From Kozakia baliensis (lineage in GTDB: Bacteria > Pseudomonadota > Alphaproteobacteria > Acetobacterales > Acetobacteraceae): a DNA stretch of 64,000 nucleotides. The DNA lies in the NCBI RefSeq assembly GCF_001787335.1, contig NZ_CP014674.1, forward strand, positions 752,501 to 816,500. Reading direction: 5' to 3'. Positions 47,758 through 57,731 of the stretch are shown here, piece after piece (position 1 is the first letter of the stretch; every line of letters starts with the position of its first letter). The translations under genes and the position numbers were made by a program. The notes beneath the pieces were generated by a model. That model worked only from the letters and a program-made list of their open reading frames with translations, was not told where the DNA came from and searched no databases.

Positions 47758-49479
47758 GTGACAAGCCAGAATGAAGAACCAATGTCCTCGATACGCTCGG
47801 AAACACGTCGCTCTATGATCGATACTGCCCTGGCCCGGCTTGCTGGGGGTGATATTTCCAGTGCTGAAGCGGCTTTTAAAAAAATTCTTCACGCATCTCC
47901 TCATGATTCCGAGGCGCTTCACGGCTTGGCTTGCGTGGCGCGAGCTTGCAAAAATCCGTCTTTGGCGATCGGTCTGGCCGGAAAGGCGCTTCAGGATACG
48001 CAAGTGCGAGACGAGCAACGCGCACGCTTTCATCTGACGCTCGGGCTGGCGCTCGCAGAATGCGCCCATCATGAAGCGGCACGGGGCGCGCTTGTCGTCT
48101 CGACGCTATTAGAGCCGCGTGACCCTCGGGCTTACGCCGCGCTTGCCGAGTCCTTGCTGCAACTCGGACGTCTTGAAGATGCATTTTCCGCTTCGCGCGA
48201 GGCAATCGCGCTGGCGGCGGATGATATTGGCTATCGGCAAAATTATGCGGAAATTTTGCTCAAAGCCGGGCGCCTCCAGGAGGCAGTCGAAATCTTTGCG
48301 GATATTGTAAGGATTTGCCCTGGTAATGGGGCGGCGCAGGCTAATCTCGGCGCGTCGCTCTTTGAAGCCGGCGCGTTAGACGAAGCGCGGAAAGCCTTGC
48401 TGCAATCCGACCGTGACGCGCCGAACGTGCCGCAAACGCTCAATAATCTCGGCCTTGTCGATATGGCGCTGGGCGATCTCGATCAAGCTTGTGAAGTACT
48501 GCGTTATGCTAACGCACTTACGCCGGATGATGCGCGTATTCGCAATAATTACGGAACGGTTTTGTCAGAGTTTGGGCGCTCAAACGAAGCGGAGCACATT
48601 TTTCGCTCGCTGATGAACGGAAAGGGAAAAGAAGCCGAGCAAGCGCGCTTCAATCTCGGCACGTTGGAATTGGCGCAGGGGCGTATGCGTGACGGATGGC
48701 GAAATTTCGAGGCGCGGTTAGATCTGCGTGGCGTGCAGGACGATCTTCCGCGTTGGAACGGAGCGAGAAGTGAAGGGCCGGTTGCGATTCACGCGGAACA
48801 AGGCCTTGGCGACCTTGTGCAGTTTCTTCGTTTCCTACCCGAAGCGGCGAGACGCGCCCCGCTCCGGCTGCATTTCCCCGATTCTGCGCGTGATCTATTA
48901 TGCATGATGCCCGATCTTGCGCCCTTATTGGGAAATCGTGTGCGGTGGAGCGAAAGTGCGGAGCAATCTTGCTCCATCATGAGCCTGCCGTTTTTGCTTG
49001 GATGCGACGTTCCATCGGATGCGCCTTACCTGCAAAGCGATGTGGCCGTGATTCCAAAGCGTATCGGTTTGGCGTGGGCCGGAAATCCGACATACCGGTT
49101 CGACGCGCGCCGTTCGCTCTCTCGCGCTATGATCGAGCCGTTGCTTCAAACCGAAGGGTGCACTTTTCTTTGCCTACAGCGCGATGCTTCGGAGGATGAG
49201 CGTTGCGGTATGATGTCGCTTCCGTTGAGCGATTTAAGAGAAGCCGCCGAGGCGGTGGCTTCGTGTGCGTTGGTGATCGGCGTGGATAGTTTGATGGTGC
49301 ATCTGGCGGGCGCTTTGGGGCGTCCCGCTTGGTTGCTCAATCGGTTCGGCGGCGATTGGCGTTGGCGCGGCCCGTCTTGGTATCGCACGGTCGACGAATA
49401 TCAAGTTAGCCAAGCGGGAACGCCGGAAGCAACCTGGCCGCCTTTGATCGAGCGCGTGGCGAAGGATTTGCGCCGGTGA
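47758..49479 (+). CDS. TPR repeat protein with glycosyltransferase family 9-like C-terminal domain
   Basis: 573 aa. Residues about 15-300 form repeated TPR helices (DIGYRQNYAEILLKAGRLQE, NLGLVDMALGDLDQACEVL, NNYGTVLSEFGRSNEAEHI). Residues about 330-570 form a GT-B fold related to heptosyltransferases: AIHAEQGLGDLVQFLRFLP, IGLAWAGNP, then VIGVDSLMVHLAGALGRP. The likely role is transfer of a sugar or protein modification, but donor and acceptor are unknown. The start is GTG 47758; ATG 47782 is an alternative. The stop abuts the glnD stop. Confidence 0.75.
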   Translation: MTSQNEEPMSSIRSETRRSMIDTALARLAGGDISSAEAAFKKILHASPHDSEALHGLACVARACKNPSLAIGLAGKALQDTQVRDEQRARFHLTLGLALAECAHHEAARGALVVSTLLEPRDPRAYAALAESLLQLGRLEDAFSASREAIALAADDIGYRQNYAEILLKAGRLQEAVEIFADIVRICPGNGAAQANLGASLFEAGALDEARKALLQSDRDAPNVPQTLNNLGLVDMALGDLDQACEVLRYANALTPDDARIRNNYGTVLSEFGRSNEAEHIFRSLMNGKGKEAEQARFNLGTLELAQGRMRDGWRNFEARLDLRGVQDDLPRWNGARSEGPVAIHAEQGLGDLVQFLRFLPEAARRAPLRLHFPDSARDLLCMMPDLAPLLGNRVRWSESAEQSCSIMSLPFLLGCDVPSDAPYLQSDVAVIPKRIGLAWAGNPTYRFDARRSLSRAMIEPLLQTEGCTFLCLQRDASEDERCGMMSLPLSDLREAAEAVASCALVIGVDSLMVHLAGALGRPAWLLNRFGGDWRWRGPSWYRTVDEYQVSQAGTPEATWPPLIERVAKDLRR

Positions 49480-52284
49480 TCAGGCCGCATGCTCTGAGGT
49501 CAGCGGCGCGTCCTGCGGCTGCAATGTGGCCAGAAGCGCCGCGCGCGTATCGGCAATGCGGCGCTCATCCGTCATCTTCATGCCGAGCAAGTCGCGCACG
49601 TAAAAAACGTCCACCGCGCGCATGCCGTAAGTGGTGATATGCGCCGAGGAAATTTGAAGCGATTGGCTGCTGATCGTCTTGGTTACGTCATGCAACAGGC
49701 CAGGGCGGTCGCGTCCGTTGATTTCGATGACGGTGTATTGGTCCGATGCGCGGTTATCCACCAGAACGCGAGGCGGCACGTGAATAGCCCGCATCCGGCG
49801 ACCGGGACGATGCTCGCACGCCCGCTCCAGTTCGCGTTTCAGATTCAGGCGGCCGGAAAGCGCTTGTTCGACGAGCATATTAAGGCGCGTCAATTGCTGC
49901 GGTGTTTCGAAAGCGCGACCGAACGGGTCTTGAAGCCAGAACGTGTCGAGCGCCATGCCGTCGCTCAACGTATGGATGCGCGCATCCACGATCGACGCCC
50001 CCGCGACGGCCAAAGCCCCGGCGATTTGCGAGAATAATCCTGGATGATCCGCGCTGAAAACGGTGACTTCCGTCACGTCGCGTTGTGGCAGAGGTAGCGT
50101 TTCGACGGTGAGAGGGGAGCGATGCGTTTCGGAATCCATGACCAGACGCGCATGGCGCATATGGGTATCGGCATCGAAGCCGAGCCAGTAGCCGGGATAG
50201 CCGAGATTGAGGAAATGCTCGATGCCCTCCGCCGGTAAATTCTGGCGTGTCAGCCCATCGCGCGCGAGTTCCTTGGCGCGGTCCACGCGCCCGTCGCGCT
50301 CGGTTGCGGCCAAGCCGCCTTCCAGCACTTCGGCTACGCGGCTGTAGAGTTCACGCAGCAGCGTGGCCTTCCAGGCGTTCCACACGGTTGAACTGACCGC
50401 GCGCATGTCCGCGATCGTGAGCAACAACAGCAGGCGCAATCGTTCGGGGGACTGAATGGTGTCCGCAAGATCGAGAATGGTGCGCGGGTCGTCGATATCA
50501 CGGCGGAATGCGGTTTGACTGAGAAGAAGATGATGCAGCACGAGCCAGGAGAGGGTTTCGGTTTCTTCAAGGTCCAGCCCGAGTGCGGGACAGAGATGCT
50601 GTGCGACTTCCGAACCTAGAACGGAGTGATCCCCGCCACGTCCCTTGGCGATATCGTGAATGAGCGTTGCGACATACAAAGCGCGGCGTGATTGCAGTTC
50701 CTTGACCAGTTCGTAGGCCATCGGAATTTCATCGGCCATTTCGCCGATTTCGATACGCCCCAACATTCGCACGGCTTCGATGTTATGCTCGTCCACCGTA
50801 TAGATATGGTAGGTGTCGAACTGCATCTGCCCAACAATGCGCGACCAATCGGGCAGCAGCGCGCCAAGCAGGCCTGTATCGTTGAGGATATTGAGCCAGT
50901 CCGCGCCGGAGGGCGGTCCGCTCTCGCCCTGGGGGATCGTCGGCTGCATCAGAAGATGCATCAGGACGGACATCGCGCGCGGATTGCGACGCAGCGATGT
51001 GGCGCGTCGTTCACAGCGGATGAGTTGCTGGATAGCGGTCGGATGAAGCGGCAGCTTTTTCTCACAAGCCAGATTCAGCATTTCGAACATGCGAATCGGC
51101 GCTTGCTCGAAACCGGATTCCGGTAGGGGCGCGAGTTGACCGTTCAATAACCGCAGGCCGTTTTCCGCCAAGGGGCGAATGAGATCCGCAGCGGGGACAT
51201 CCTCCTTCGGCGGCGCTTGCAACTGCTCCAGAATGGCCGGTTCCACGACGCGCGTCAGGCGCATGACTTCTCGCGTCGTGAGGAAATAATGGCGCATGAA
51301 ACGCTCGACGCCTTGCTGCCGTCCATGCCCGGCATATCCCATGCGACCGCCGATGACGGGCTGCACATCGAATAACAAGCGCTCATCGGCGCGGGCGGCG
51401 ATGTAGTGCAGATGCAGGCGAACGGTCCAAAGGAAATTCCAGGCCCGGCGGGCGCGGTTGGTTTCCTGTTCCGTCAACAGGCCGAAAGCAGCGAATCGCG
51501 GGGTGGTGCGATCGTTCAGAAGCGCGGGGTTCAGCCCTTCCGGCCCGGTGGCGACACGCTCCATCCAATTCAGCGTTTGCAGGTCGCGCAGCCCGCCGCG
51601 GCCTTCTTTGATATTCGGCTCGACCATATAGGGATTGTCGCCGAAGCGGCGATGGCGCGTTTCCCGTTCGGCGATCTTATCGCGCATGAAGCCGATGGCG
51701 CTTTCATCGCCATGACTGAAACGCTCACCGAATTCGGAAAAAAGAGCCTCCGATCCCCAAAGGCGGCGGGCATCGAGAAGGGTTGTGCGAATGGTGATGT
51801 CTTCTCGCGCTGCGGCGAGACACCCTTCGATAGACCGCGTGGCATGGCCGACGCGCACGCCCAGATCCCAAAGGAAATAGAGCATATATTCGACTTGCGC
51901 CGTGGCGGCGGCCGTCAGCGGATCGGCGGTGAGAAATAGAAGGTCGATGTCGCTGTAAGGGGCCAGCAGGCCGCCGCCATATCCTCCCGTGGCGCAAACG
52001 CAGACCGCGCCATTGGGCGCTTGCGTCACGATGCAGGCCAGATCGGCCAGACAGGCGATGACGCCGTCCATCAACGCGGCCAGAACTGTCGCCGCCGCAA
52101 CGCCCTTGAGCTGCCGCCCTTCGAAAAGACGGCGAATCTCACCGTGATGCCGACCGATATGACGGCGGAACAAGCTGACCGCCTCGTCCCGTGGAACGGT
52201 GCCATCGTCGAGACGCACATCGTCCAGCGCGCGGGCCAGGGCGTTTTTCATGTCGGTAGCATCGGAGGAGATCGGATCGCGCAT
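49480..52284 (-). CDS. glnD: [Protein-PII] uridylyltransferase / uridylyl-removing enzyme
   Basis: 934 aa. GlnD senses glutamine and uridylylates PII when nitrogen is short. The nucleotidyltransferase motif is GGYGGGLLAPYSDID with SDID at 111-114. The HD domain shows LIHDIAKGRGGDHS (HD at 543-544), and two ACT domains lie near the C-terminus (EVTVFSADHPGLFSQIAGAL and EINGRDRPGLLHDVTKTI). TTG 52287 is just before ATG 52284; the latter was chosen. It lies 52 nt after mutS on the same strand. Its stop abuts that of the convergent TPR gene. Confidence 0.96.
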   Translation of the reverse strand: MRDPISSDATDMKNALARALDDVRLDDGTVPRDEAVSLFRRHIGRHHGEIRRLFEGRQLKGVAAATVLAALMDGVIACLADLACIVTQAPNGAVCVCATGGYGGGLLAPYSDIDLLFLTADPLTAAATAQVEYMLYFLWDLGVRVGHATRSIEGCLAAAREDITIRTTLLDARRLWGSEALFSEFGERFSHGDESAIGFMRDKIAERETRHRRFGDNPYMVEPNIKEGRGGLRDLQTLNWMERVATGPEGLNPALLNDRTTPRFAAFGLLTEQETNRARRAWNFLWTVRLHLHYIAARADERLLFDVQPVIGGRMGYAGHGRQQGVERFMRHYFLTTREVMRLTRVVEPAILEQLQAPPKEDVPAADLIRPLAENGLRLLNGQLAPLPESGFEQAPIRMFEMLNLACEKKLPLHPTAIQQLIRCERRATSLRRNPRAMSVLMHLLMQPTIPQGESGPPSGADWLNILNDTGLLGALLPDWSRIVGQMQFDTYHIYTVDEHNIEAVRMLGRIEIGEMADEIPMAYELVKELQSRRALYVATLIHDIAKGRGGDHSVLGSEVAQHLCPALGLDLEETETLSWLVLHHLLLSQTAFRRDIDDPRTILDLADTIQSPERLRLLLLLTIADMRAVSSTVWNAWKATLLRELYSRVAEVLEGGLAATERDGRVDRAKELARDGLTRQNLPAEGIEHFLNLGYPGYWLGFDADTHMRHARLVMDSETHRSPLTVETLPLPQRDVTEVTVFSADHPGLFSQIAGALAVAGASIVDARIHTLSDGMALDTFWLQDPFGRAFETPQQLTRLNMLVEQALSGRLNLKRELERACEHRPGRRMRAIHVPPRVLVDNRASDQYTVIEINGRDRPGLLHDVTKTISSQSLQISSAHITTYGMRAVDVFYVRDLLGMKMTDERRIADTRAALLATLQPQDAPLTSEHAA

Positions 52285-52336
52285 CAAATTCCGTCAAATC
52301 GCAAGCAGGGCCAGGAAAAATTGCGAACGCTCATCC

Positions 52337-54982
52337 TCATGCCAAAGGCCCGTTCTGTTCAAGTGCAAGTTTTTTCAGATCGTAAAGCTTTTGCAACGCT
52401 TCACGCGGCGAGAGAGCGTCAGGATCGAGCGTTTCCAATGCGTCGCGCAGAGGATCGTGCGCTGGCTCTTCATGCATATTGGCATCGAAGAGCGGAAGAG
52501 AAGGTGCGGCGCGTGATTGATCGCGCTCCAAGGCCGCCAGTAAACGCGAAGCGCGTTTCACCACCGGTTCGGGCACGCCCGCCAATTGCGCGACATGCAC
52601 GCCCCAGCTTTTACGCGCGGCGCCTTTGCGGACTTCATGCTGGAACACGACCTCGCCGTGCCATTCCTTGACGGCCATGGTGTAAGGCGTGAGGCGCGGC
52701 ATGGAATCGCTCAAGCTGCCCAGTTCATGGAAATGGGTGGCGAAAATCGTGCGCGCGCCAAGCTGGGAATGGAGCGCTTCGAGCGTGGCCCAGGCGATGG
52801 CGAGGCCGTCCAGCGTCGCCGTGCCGCGGCCGATTTCGTCCACGACCACCAGCGAGCGCGGTCCGGCCTGCCGCAATATGGCGGCCGTCTCCGTCATTTC
52901 CACCATGAAGGTGGAGCGCCCACGCGCGAGATCGTCCGCCGCGCCGACACGAGAAAACAGCCGATCCACCACCCCGATCTGCGCTTTACGGGCCGGAACC
53001 GGCAGCCCGGCTTGCGCCAAAATAACGGCCAGGGCGGTTTGGCGCAGGAAGGTCGATTTTCCCGCCATGTTCGGCCCGGTCAGCAGCATGACACGATGCG
53101 CCGGAGGGAGGGCGCAATCGTTGGGAATGAAACGCGCGCCGCGATCGAGCGCGGCTTCCACAACGGGATGGCGGCAGGCTTCGAGATGAAAAGCCTGATC
53201 GTCCGTAACTTGAGGACGGCACCAATCTCCGCCCTGAGCCAGGATGGCGGCGCTGTGCAGTACGTCCGTCAGGGCGAACAGTTCGGCAAGTTCCGGCAGA
53301 GCGGGATGGGCGACGGCCTGGGCGACGAGGCCATTGAAAATCTGCCGCTCCAATACGGAAGCGCGTTCGCCGGCATTGAGAATGGCGCGGTCGATTTCCG
53401 CGAGTTCATCCGTCGAAAAGCGCGCCAGATTGGCGGTGCCCTGCCGAAAAGAGAGTTCGGGACGGTCGCGCAGTTTGGCAGCGTGGGTGGTGGACGTCTC
53501 GATAATATAACCGAGTTGCGCGTGATGGCGGATTTTGAGGTTATTGATGCCGTATCGCTCGGCATATTGGCTTTGGAGCGCCGCCAAGGTTTTTCGGCTG
53601 TCGTCTCGCAGGCTTCGGTAACGATCCAGTTCCGCATCGAATCCTTTGGCGATCACCCCGCCATCTTCGATCTTGGGAGGCAGTTCTTCGGCCAGGGCGG
53701 ATTGTAGGCGTTCGAAAACTGCATCCGCGCGGCCATAAAGCCCGGCGCAAAGTTTGCGGATCAGGGCAGGTGTTTGGTCGTCGCAAGCCGGTTGGATGAG
53801 CGAGACGAAAATGTCGGCGGCGGCCAGCGCATCCCGGATGGCGGCAAGATCGCGCGGTTGCCCGCGCCCGGTCGAGAGCCTTCCCAGCGCGCGCGCAAGA
53901 TCGGGCGTGCGCCGTAGAGCCGTGGCGAGGGAGCCATTCAGGCCGGGAATGGTGAGGAGCCATTGCCAGGCTTCCTGTCGTTCCGCGATCAGGCCTGAAT
54001 TGGTGATGGGCGCTGCGATCCACTGGGCCAGCAGGCGCTGCCCGGCTGCGGTCACGGTGCGATCGACGGCATCGAGCAAAGTATGGGTGGAACTGCCGTC
54101 TCGCGCTTGAAGCAGATCAAGGCTAGCGCGCGTTGCGGGGTCGAGTCCGAGTGTTCCGGCTTCGCCTATCCGTAATGGACGGGAGAGGCGCGGCATGTTC
54201 CCGGCTTGACTGCGCCGCACGTAATCGAGCGCCATGGCGCAGGCGATAATTTCTTCATCGCCGAAATCGCCCAAAACGGAAATTTGCGCCACGGAAAAGG
54301 CGCGTGCCATTTGTTGTTTGGCCGAATCGATGGGCGGAACACTGACGTTTGGTGCGACGCGCGCAGCATATTCCGGCGGCGCGACATTCGAATCCGCCAG
54401 GATTTCCGCCGGTTCGAGCCGGGCCAGAAGTTCCGGCAATTCCGTAGCCGTTACGACTGCCGTTTCGAAAGCGCCGGTCGAGATGTCGATCCACGCCGCA
54501 CCGATCAGGGCCGCCGTCTTGCCGCGCTTTGCCGGGCGGGCGAGAGCGAGCAAAAGATTCTGCCGCCCGGCCTCCAGCAATTCGTCCTCAGTCAGCGTGC
54601 CGGGAGTGACGAGACGCACGATGGCGCGGGAAAGTGGGCCTTTTTGCGTTGATTCACCGGGTTTGCGCGGTGCTTCCGTCTGTTCCGCGACGGCAACGCG
54701 AAAGCCGCGGCGTATCAGGCGGGCCAGATAAGCGGGCGCGGCCGCTACGGGCACGCCGCACATGGGGATCGGCTCGTCACGGTGCTTACCGCGCGCGGTC
54801 AGGCTGATATCGAGCGCCATCGACGCGGCTTCCGCATCGGCGAAGAACAACTCGTAGAAATCGCCCATGCGGAAAAACAGTAGAGCGTCCGGTTCCTGAG
54901 CCTTGAGCGCGAACCATTGCGCCATGGCGGGCGTGGCGCCCTCCGGCGACGGAATGTTGGCGATGGAAGGCGTGCTGCTCAT
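52337..54982 (-). CDS. mutS: DNA mismatch repair protein MutS
   Basis: 881 aa. The mismatch-binding FxE is F42-Y43-E44 (GDFYELF). Walker A is GPNMAGKST near residue 630, Walker B is VVVDEIGRGTATLDG, and the helix-turn-helix dimer region follows at the C-terminus. MutS starts repair of mismatches with MutL. In alphaproteobacteria mutS is often near glnD and murJ, and here the three are in the order murJ-mutS-glnD on the minus strand. No anomalies were noticed. Confidence 0.97.
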   Translation of the reverse strand: MSSTPSIANIPSPEGATPAMAQWFALKAQEPDALLFFRMGDFYELFFADAEAASMALDISLTARGKHRDEPIPMCGVPVAAAPAYLARLIRRGFRVAVAEQTEAPRKPGESTQKGPLSRAIVRLVTPGTLTEDELLEAGRQNLLLALARPAKRGKTAALIGAAWIDISTGAFETAVVTATELPELLARLEPAEILADSNVAPPEYAARVAPNVSVPPIDSAKQQMARAFSVAQISVLGDFGDEEIIACAMALDYVRRSQAGNMPRLSRPLRIGEAGTLGLDPATRASLDLLQARDGSSTHTLLDAVDRTVTAAGQRLLAQWIAAPITNSGLIAERQEAWQWLLTIPGLNGSLATALRRTPDLARALGRLSTGRGQPRDLAAIRDALAAADIFVSLIQPACDDQTPALIRKLCAGLYGRADAVFERLQSALAEELPPKIEDGGVIAKGFDAELDRYRSLRDDSRKTLAALQSQYAERYGINNLKIRHHAQLGYIIETSTTHAAKLRDRPELSFRQGTANLARFSTDELAEIDRAILNAGERASVLERQIFNGLVAQAVAHPALPELAELFALTDVLHSAAILAQGGDWCRPQVTDDQAFHLEACRHPVVEAALDRGARFIPNDCALPPAHRVMLLTGPNMAGKSTFLRQTALAVILAQAGLPVPARKAQIGVVDRLFSRVGAADDLARGRSTFMVEMTETAAILRQAGPRSLVVVDEIGRGTATLDGLAIAWATLEALHSQLGARTIFATHFHELGSLSDSMPRLTPYTMAVKEWHGEVVFQHEVRKGAARKSWGVHVAQLAGVPEPVVKRASRLLAALERDQSRAAPSLPLFDANMHEEPAHDPLRDALETLDPDALSPREALQKLYDLKKLALEQNGPLA

Positions 54983-55110
54983 GTTAAATGGACTCGGCGC
55001 ATCCTCTTTTCTCTATCGTTCCGAATGGGGCGTGTGAACCGGTGTCGGTGTTTTTCTGTTATTCCATCAGCAGGAATGACAATTTCGCCACGGTGTGGAT
55101 GTTACTGGCG

Positions 55111-56652
55111 TCATCTCCGCCGTAGTTTTCCCAAAACCGTGCGCGGCGTGGCGACGCCCAGGATCGAGAGCGCCGCGAGATAGATGAACCCCGCTACGAT
55201 CATCAGCGCGCCGAGCGCAGCTGCGCGCGCCAAGCCGTGCCAGAGAATCAAGCCGGGCGTGACCGTGCGTGCGACCATCAGGACCGCAGCCGCCATCAAA
55301 GCGGAAGCGGCGGTCATTCGCACGAGCCGATCGATCAACCGTTTGTCGGGATGGAACACATCGCGCCGGTAAAGAATGACCCCGAGCAACATCATATTGA
55401 CGATGGCCGCCAATGCGCTGGCGAGAGGGGGGCCGACATGCGCCAGCGGGCGGTAGAGGCTGAGATTGAGCGCCAAATTCAACGCCAAGGTGAAAAAGCC
55501 GATCCGAACCGGCGTTTTCGTGTCGCCATGCGCGAAGAAGCCGGGAGACAGCACTTTGATGAGCACGAAAGCGGGCAGGCCGAGGGCATAGGCACGCAAC
55601 GATTGCGCGGAAAACAGCGCATCCTGCGTTGTGAAGCGGCCATAGCCGAAAAGTGTGGACATGATCTCGGGCGCCAACGCCAGCAGGCCGAAACAAGCCG
55701 GTAGCGTCAGCAGTAGTGCATAATCGATCGCGCGATTCATCGTCGCATGACCTTCGCGCACTTCCCGATTAGCGGCATGGCGCGTCAAAACGGGCAACAA
55801 TGTCGTTCCCGCAGCGGCGCCCAGAACGCCCAAGGGAAGCTGGTTCACGCGGTCCGCGAAATACAGCCATGAGATCGATCCTGCGGGAAGCAGGGTCGCG
55901 ATCATGGTGTCCACGGTCAGGTTCAACTGTGTCACGCCCGAACCGATCAGCCCCGGCCCCAGACGACGCAGCATGGCGCGCATATCCGGCGTCAGGCGCG
56001 GGCGAACCAGTTTGAGAGGCATCCCTGCGCGACGCACGGACCAAAATAACAGCCCGAACTGCACGAAGCCTGAAAGCGTGATCCCCCATGCGGTGACGTG
56101 CACCGTGTCGTGAAACAAGTAAGCGCCGAGCAATACCGAGATGATCCCGACGATATTGAACGAAACGTAAGCGCCTGCCGCCATTGAGAAGCGATGCAGC
56201 CCATTCAGCACGCCCGCCACCAAGGCGGCGGCGCAGATCAGGATCAGATAGGGAAAGGTGATCCGGGTAAGCGAAACGGCCAGTTCGAACCGGCCGCCTT
56301 CATGCCCGAATCCGGGGGCGATGAAGCTGATCACCCACGGCATGAATACCTCGCCGAAAATCGTAATGGCCAACAGCCATGCGCTCAAACAACTCAACGC
56401 TTCGGAGGCGAAGGCCCGTGCCGGCGCTTCCCCGTCGCGCGTCAGGCGCTCGGTGAATAACGGCACGAAAGCGGCGTTAAACGCGCCTTCTCCAAACAGG
56501 CGACGGAACATGTTGGGCAGCCGGAACGCGACCTGATAGGCGTCTTGTGCTGCCCCTGCGCCGAGATAAGCCGCCAATAATTGATCGCGAATCAAGCCGA
56601 GGACACGCGAAAGCATGGTCCAGCCGCCGACGGTGAGGAAGTTCTTGAGCAT
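55111..56652 (-). CDS. murJ: Lipid II flippase MurJ (MviN)
   Basis: 513 aa MOP-superfamily membrane protein with about 14 helices. MurJ moves the peptidoglycan precursor lipid II to the periplasmic face. The N-terminus VGGWTMLSRVLGLIRDQLLA and the GEGAFNAAFVPLF segment are the conserved start; DKRLIDRLVRMTAASALM leads into the last helices. The 128-nt gap before mutS holds no recognised gene. The normal catalogue of Arg residues of the central cavity (R18, R24 in E. coli) corresponds to R in SRVLGLIRDQ. Confidence 0.95.
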   Translation of the reverse strand: MLKNFLTVGGWTMLSRVLGLIRDQLLAAYLGAGAAQDAYQVAFRLPNMFRRLFGEGAFNAAFVPLFTERLTRDGEAPARAFASEALSCLSAWLLAITIFGEVFMPWVISFIAPGFGHEGGRFELAVSLTRITFPYLILICAAALVAGVLNGLHRFSMAAGAYVSFNIVGIISVLLGAYLFHDTVHVTAWGITLSGFVQFGLLFWSVRRAGMPLKLVRPRLTPDMRAMLRRLGPGLIGSGVTQLNLTVDTMIATLLPAGSISWLYFADRVNQLPLGVLGAAAGTTLLPVLTRHAANREVREGHATMNRAIDYALLLTLPACFGLLALAPEIMSTLFGYGRFTTQDALFSAQSLRAYALGLPAFVLIKVLSPGFFAHGDTKTPVRIGFFTLALNLALNLSLYRPLAHVGPPLASALAAIVNMMLLGVILYRRDVFHPDKRLIDRLVRMTAASALMAAAVLMVARTVTPGLILWHGLARAAALGALMIVAGFIYLAALSILGVATPRTVLGKLRRR

Positions 56653-56736
56653 AGCGGCGTTTGTAGTGTGGAACGAAAGCGGCGAATACGGGGCAATGAC
56701 GCAACTTAATGAGGTTTCTCCGCGCTATAGGCGATC

Positions 56737-57132
56737 ATGCAACATGGCCCGATCGATCCAGACGAAATTTTACCGCCCGGCGCGGAAATGGCGGCATTCC
56801 GGCGACGGCTGGAACGCATCCGCAAATTGGCATGGTGGCTGAATGGGGCTTTTCGCATTCCCGGCATCCGCACGCGATTCGGGCTGGACACGTTTTTGAC
56901 CCTCATCCCTGGTGGCGGGGACGCAGTTCAGGCGATCATCTCGCTCTATATCGTCTGGGAAGCGCATCGCATGGGCGTGCCGAAATCGATCATCCGTAAA
57001 ATGCTGGTCAATGTCGGAATCGAAGCCGCGGTCGGCGTCGTGCCGATCGCGGGGGATTTGTTCGATACGGTCTTTAAGGCCGATCTGCGCAATATCGCGT
57101 TGATCGACACTTATCTTAGCGGCAAGAAGTGA
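56737..57132 (+). CDS. DUF4112 domain protein
   Basis: 131 aa. The family pattern is clear: RLERIRKLAWWLNGAFRIPG, then TRFGLDTFLTLIPGGGDAVQ with two hydrophobic helices, and a VPIAGDLFDTVFKADLRNI end. DUF4112 proteins are small membrane-associated proteins of unknown role. ATG 56737 was chosen. It is divergent from murJ (84 nt) and convergent with the glutathione peroxidase gene (4 nt gap). Confidence 0.85.
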   Translation: MQHGPIDPDEILPPGAEMAAFRRRLERIRKLAWWLNGAFRIPGIRTRFGLDTFLTLIPGGGDAVQAIISLYIVWEAHRMGVPKSIIRKMLVNVGIEAAVGVVPIAGDLFDTVFKADLRNIALIDTYLSGKK

Positions 57133-57136
57133 TTTC

Positions 57137-57625
57137 TCAGTAGTTCAGCAAAACCCGACGGACGGCGTTTTCCACCTTGGCGGAATCAGGCTTGGTGATC
57201 GGTGTGAACCACGCCGCCAGTTTGCCGTCGCGGTCGATCAGATATTTGTAGAAATTCCAGCGGGGGAGAGACAAAAATCCGCCTTCGCGCGCCAGCCAGC
57301 GAAACAAGGGAATCGCATCGCTTCCCCGCACATGCGCCTTGGCCGCCATCGGAAAGCCCACCCCGTAATTCGTATGGCAGAACTGCTCGATCTCTTCGGC
57401 GCTTCCGGGTTCCTGCTGACCGAAATCATTGCTCGGCACGCCAATGACCGCCAGACCCGCGTTCCGGAATTGAGACCAGATATGCTGCAAGCCCTCATAT
57501 TGCGGCGTGAAGCCGCACTTCGAAGCCGTATTGGCGATCAGGATCGGCTTGCCGCGATAATCGTTCAAATTGATGGTCGAGCCGTTCAGGGCGGGAAGGC
57601 GTAAATCGTAAAACTCGGTTGGCAT
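57137..57625 (-). CDS. Glutathione peroxidase-family thiol peroxidase
   Basis: 162 aa. The peroxidatic Cys is C37 in ASKCGFTPQY, with downstream Gln in GVPSNDFGQQEPGS and Trp/Asn in PRWNFYKYLIDRDG completing the catalytic tetrad. It uses Cys, not selenocysteine. Such proteins reduce hydroperoxides with glutathione or thioredoxin. The frame is open upstream, but ATG 57625 has AGGAG about 10 nt in front and gives the normal N-terminus MPTEFYDLRLP. gshB is elsewhere in the window. Confidence 0.93.
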   Translation of the reverse strand: MPTEFYDLRLPALNGSTINLNDYRGKPILIANTASKCGFTPQYEGLQHIWSQFRNAGLAVIGVPSNDFGQQEPGSAEEIEQFCHTNYGVGFPMAAKAHVRGSDAIPLFRWLAREGGFLSLPRWNFYKYLIDRDGKLAAWFTPITKPDSAKVENAVRRVLLNY

Positions 57626-57731
57626 AGCGAGGCGGTCTCCTGTTTTTTGCCAATCTAAACAATGCGTGGCGCCTCTGGACAGTGCGCAAGCGTATCGACA
57701 GACTCCCTCTATAAACGAAGGGGTCCCGTTC

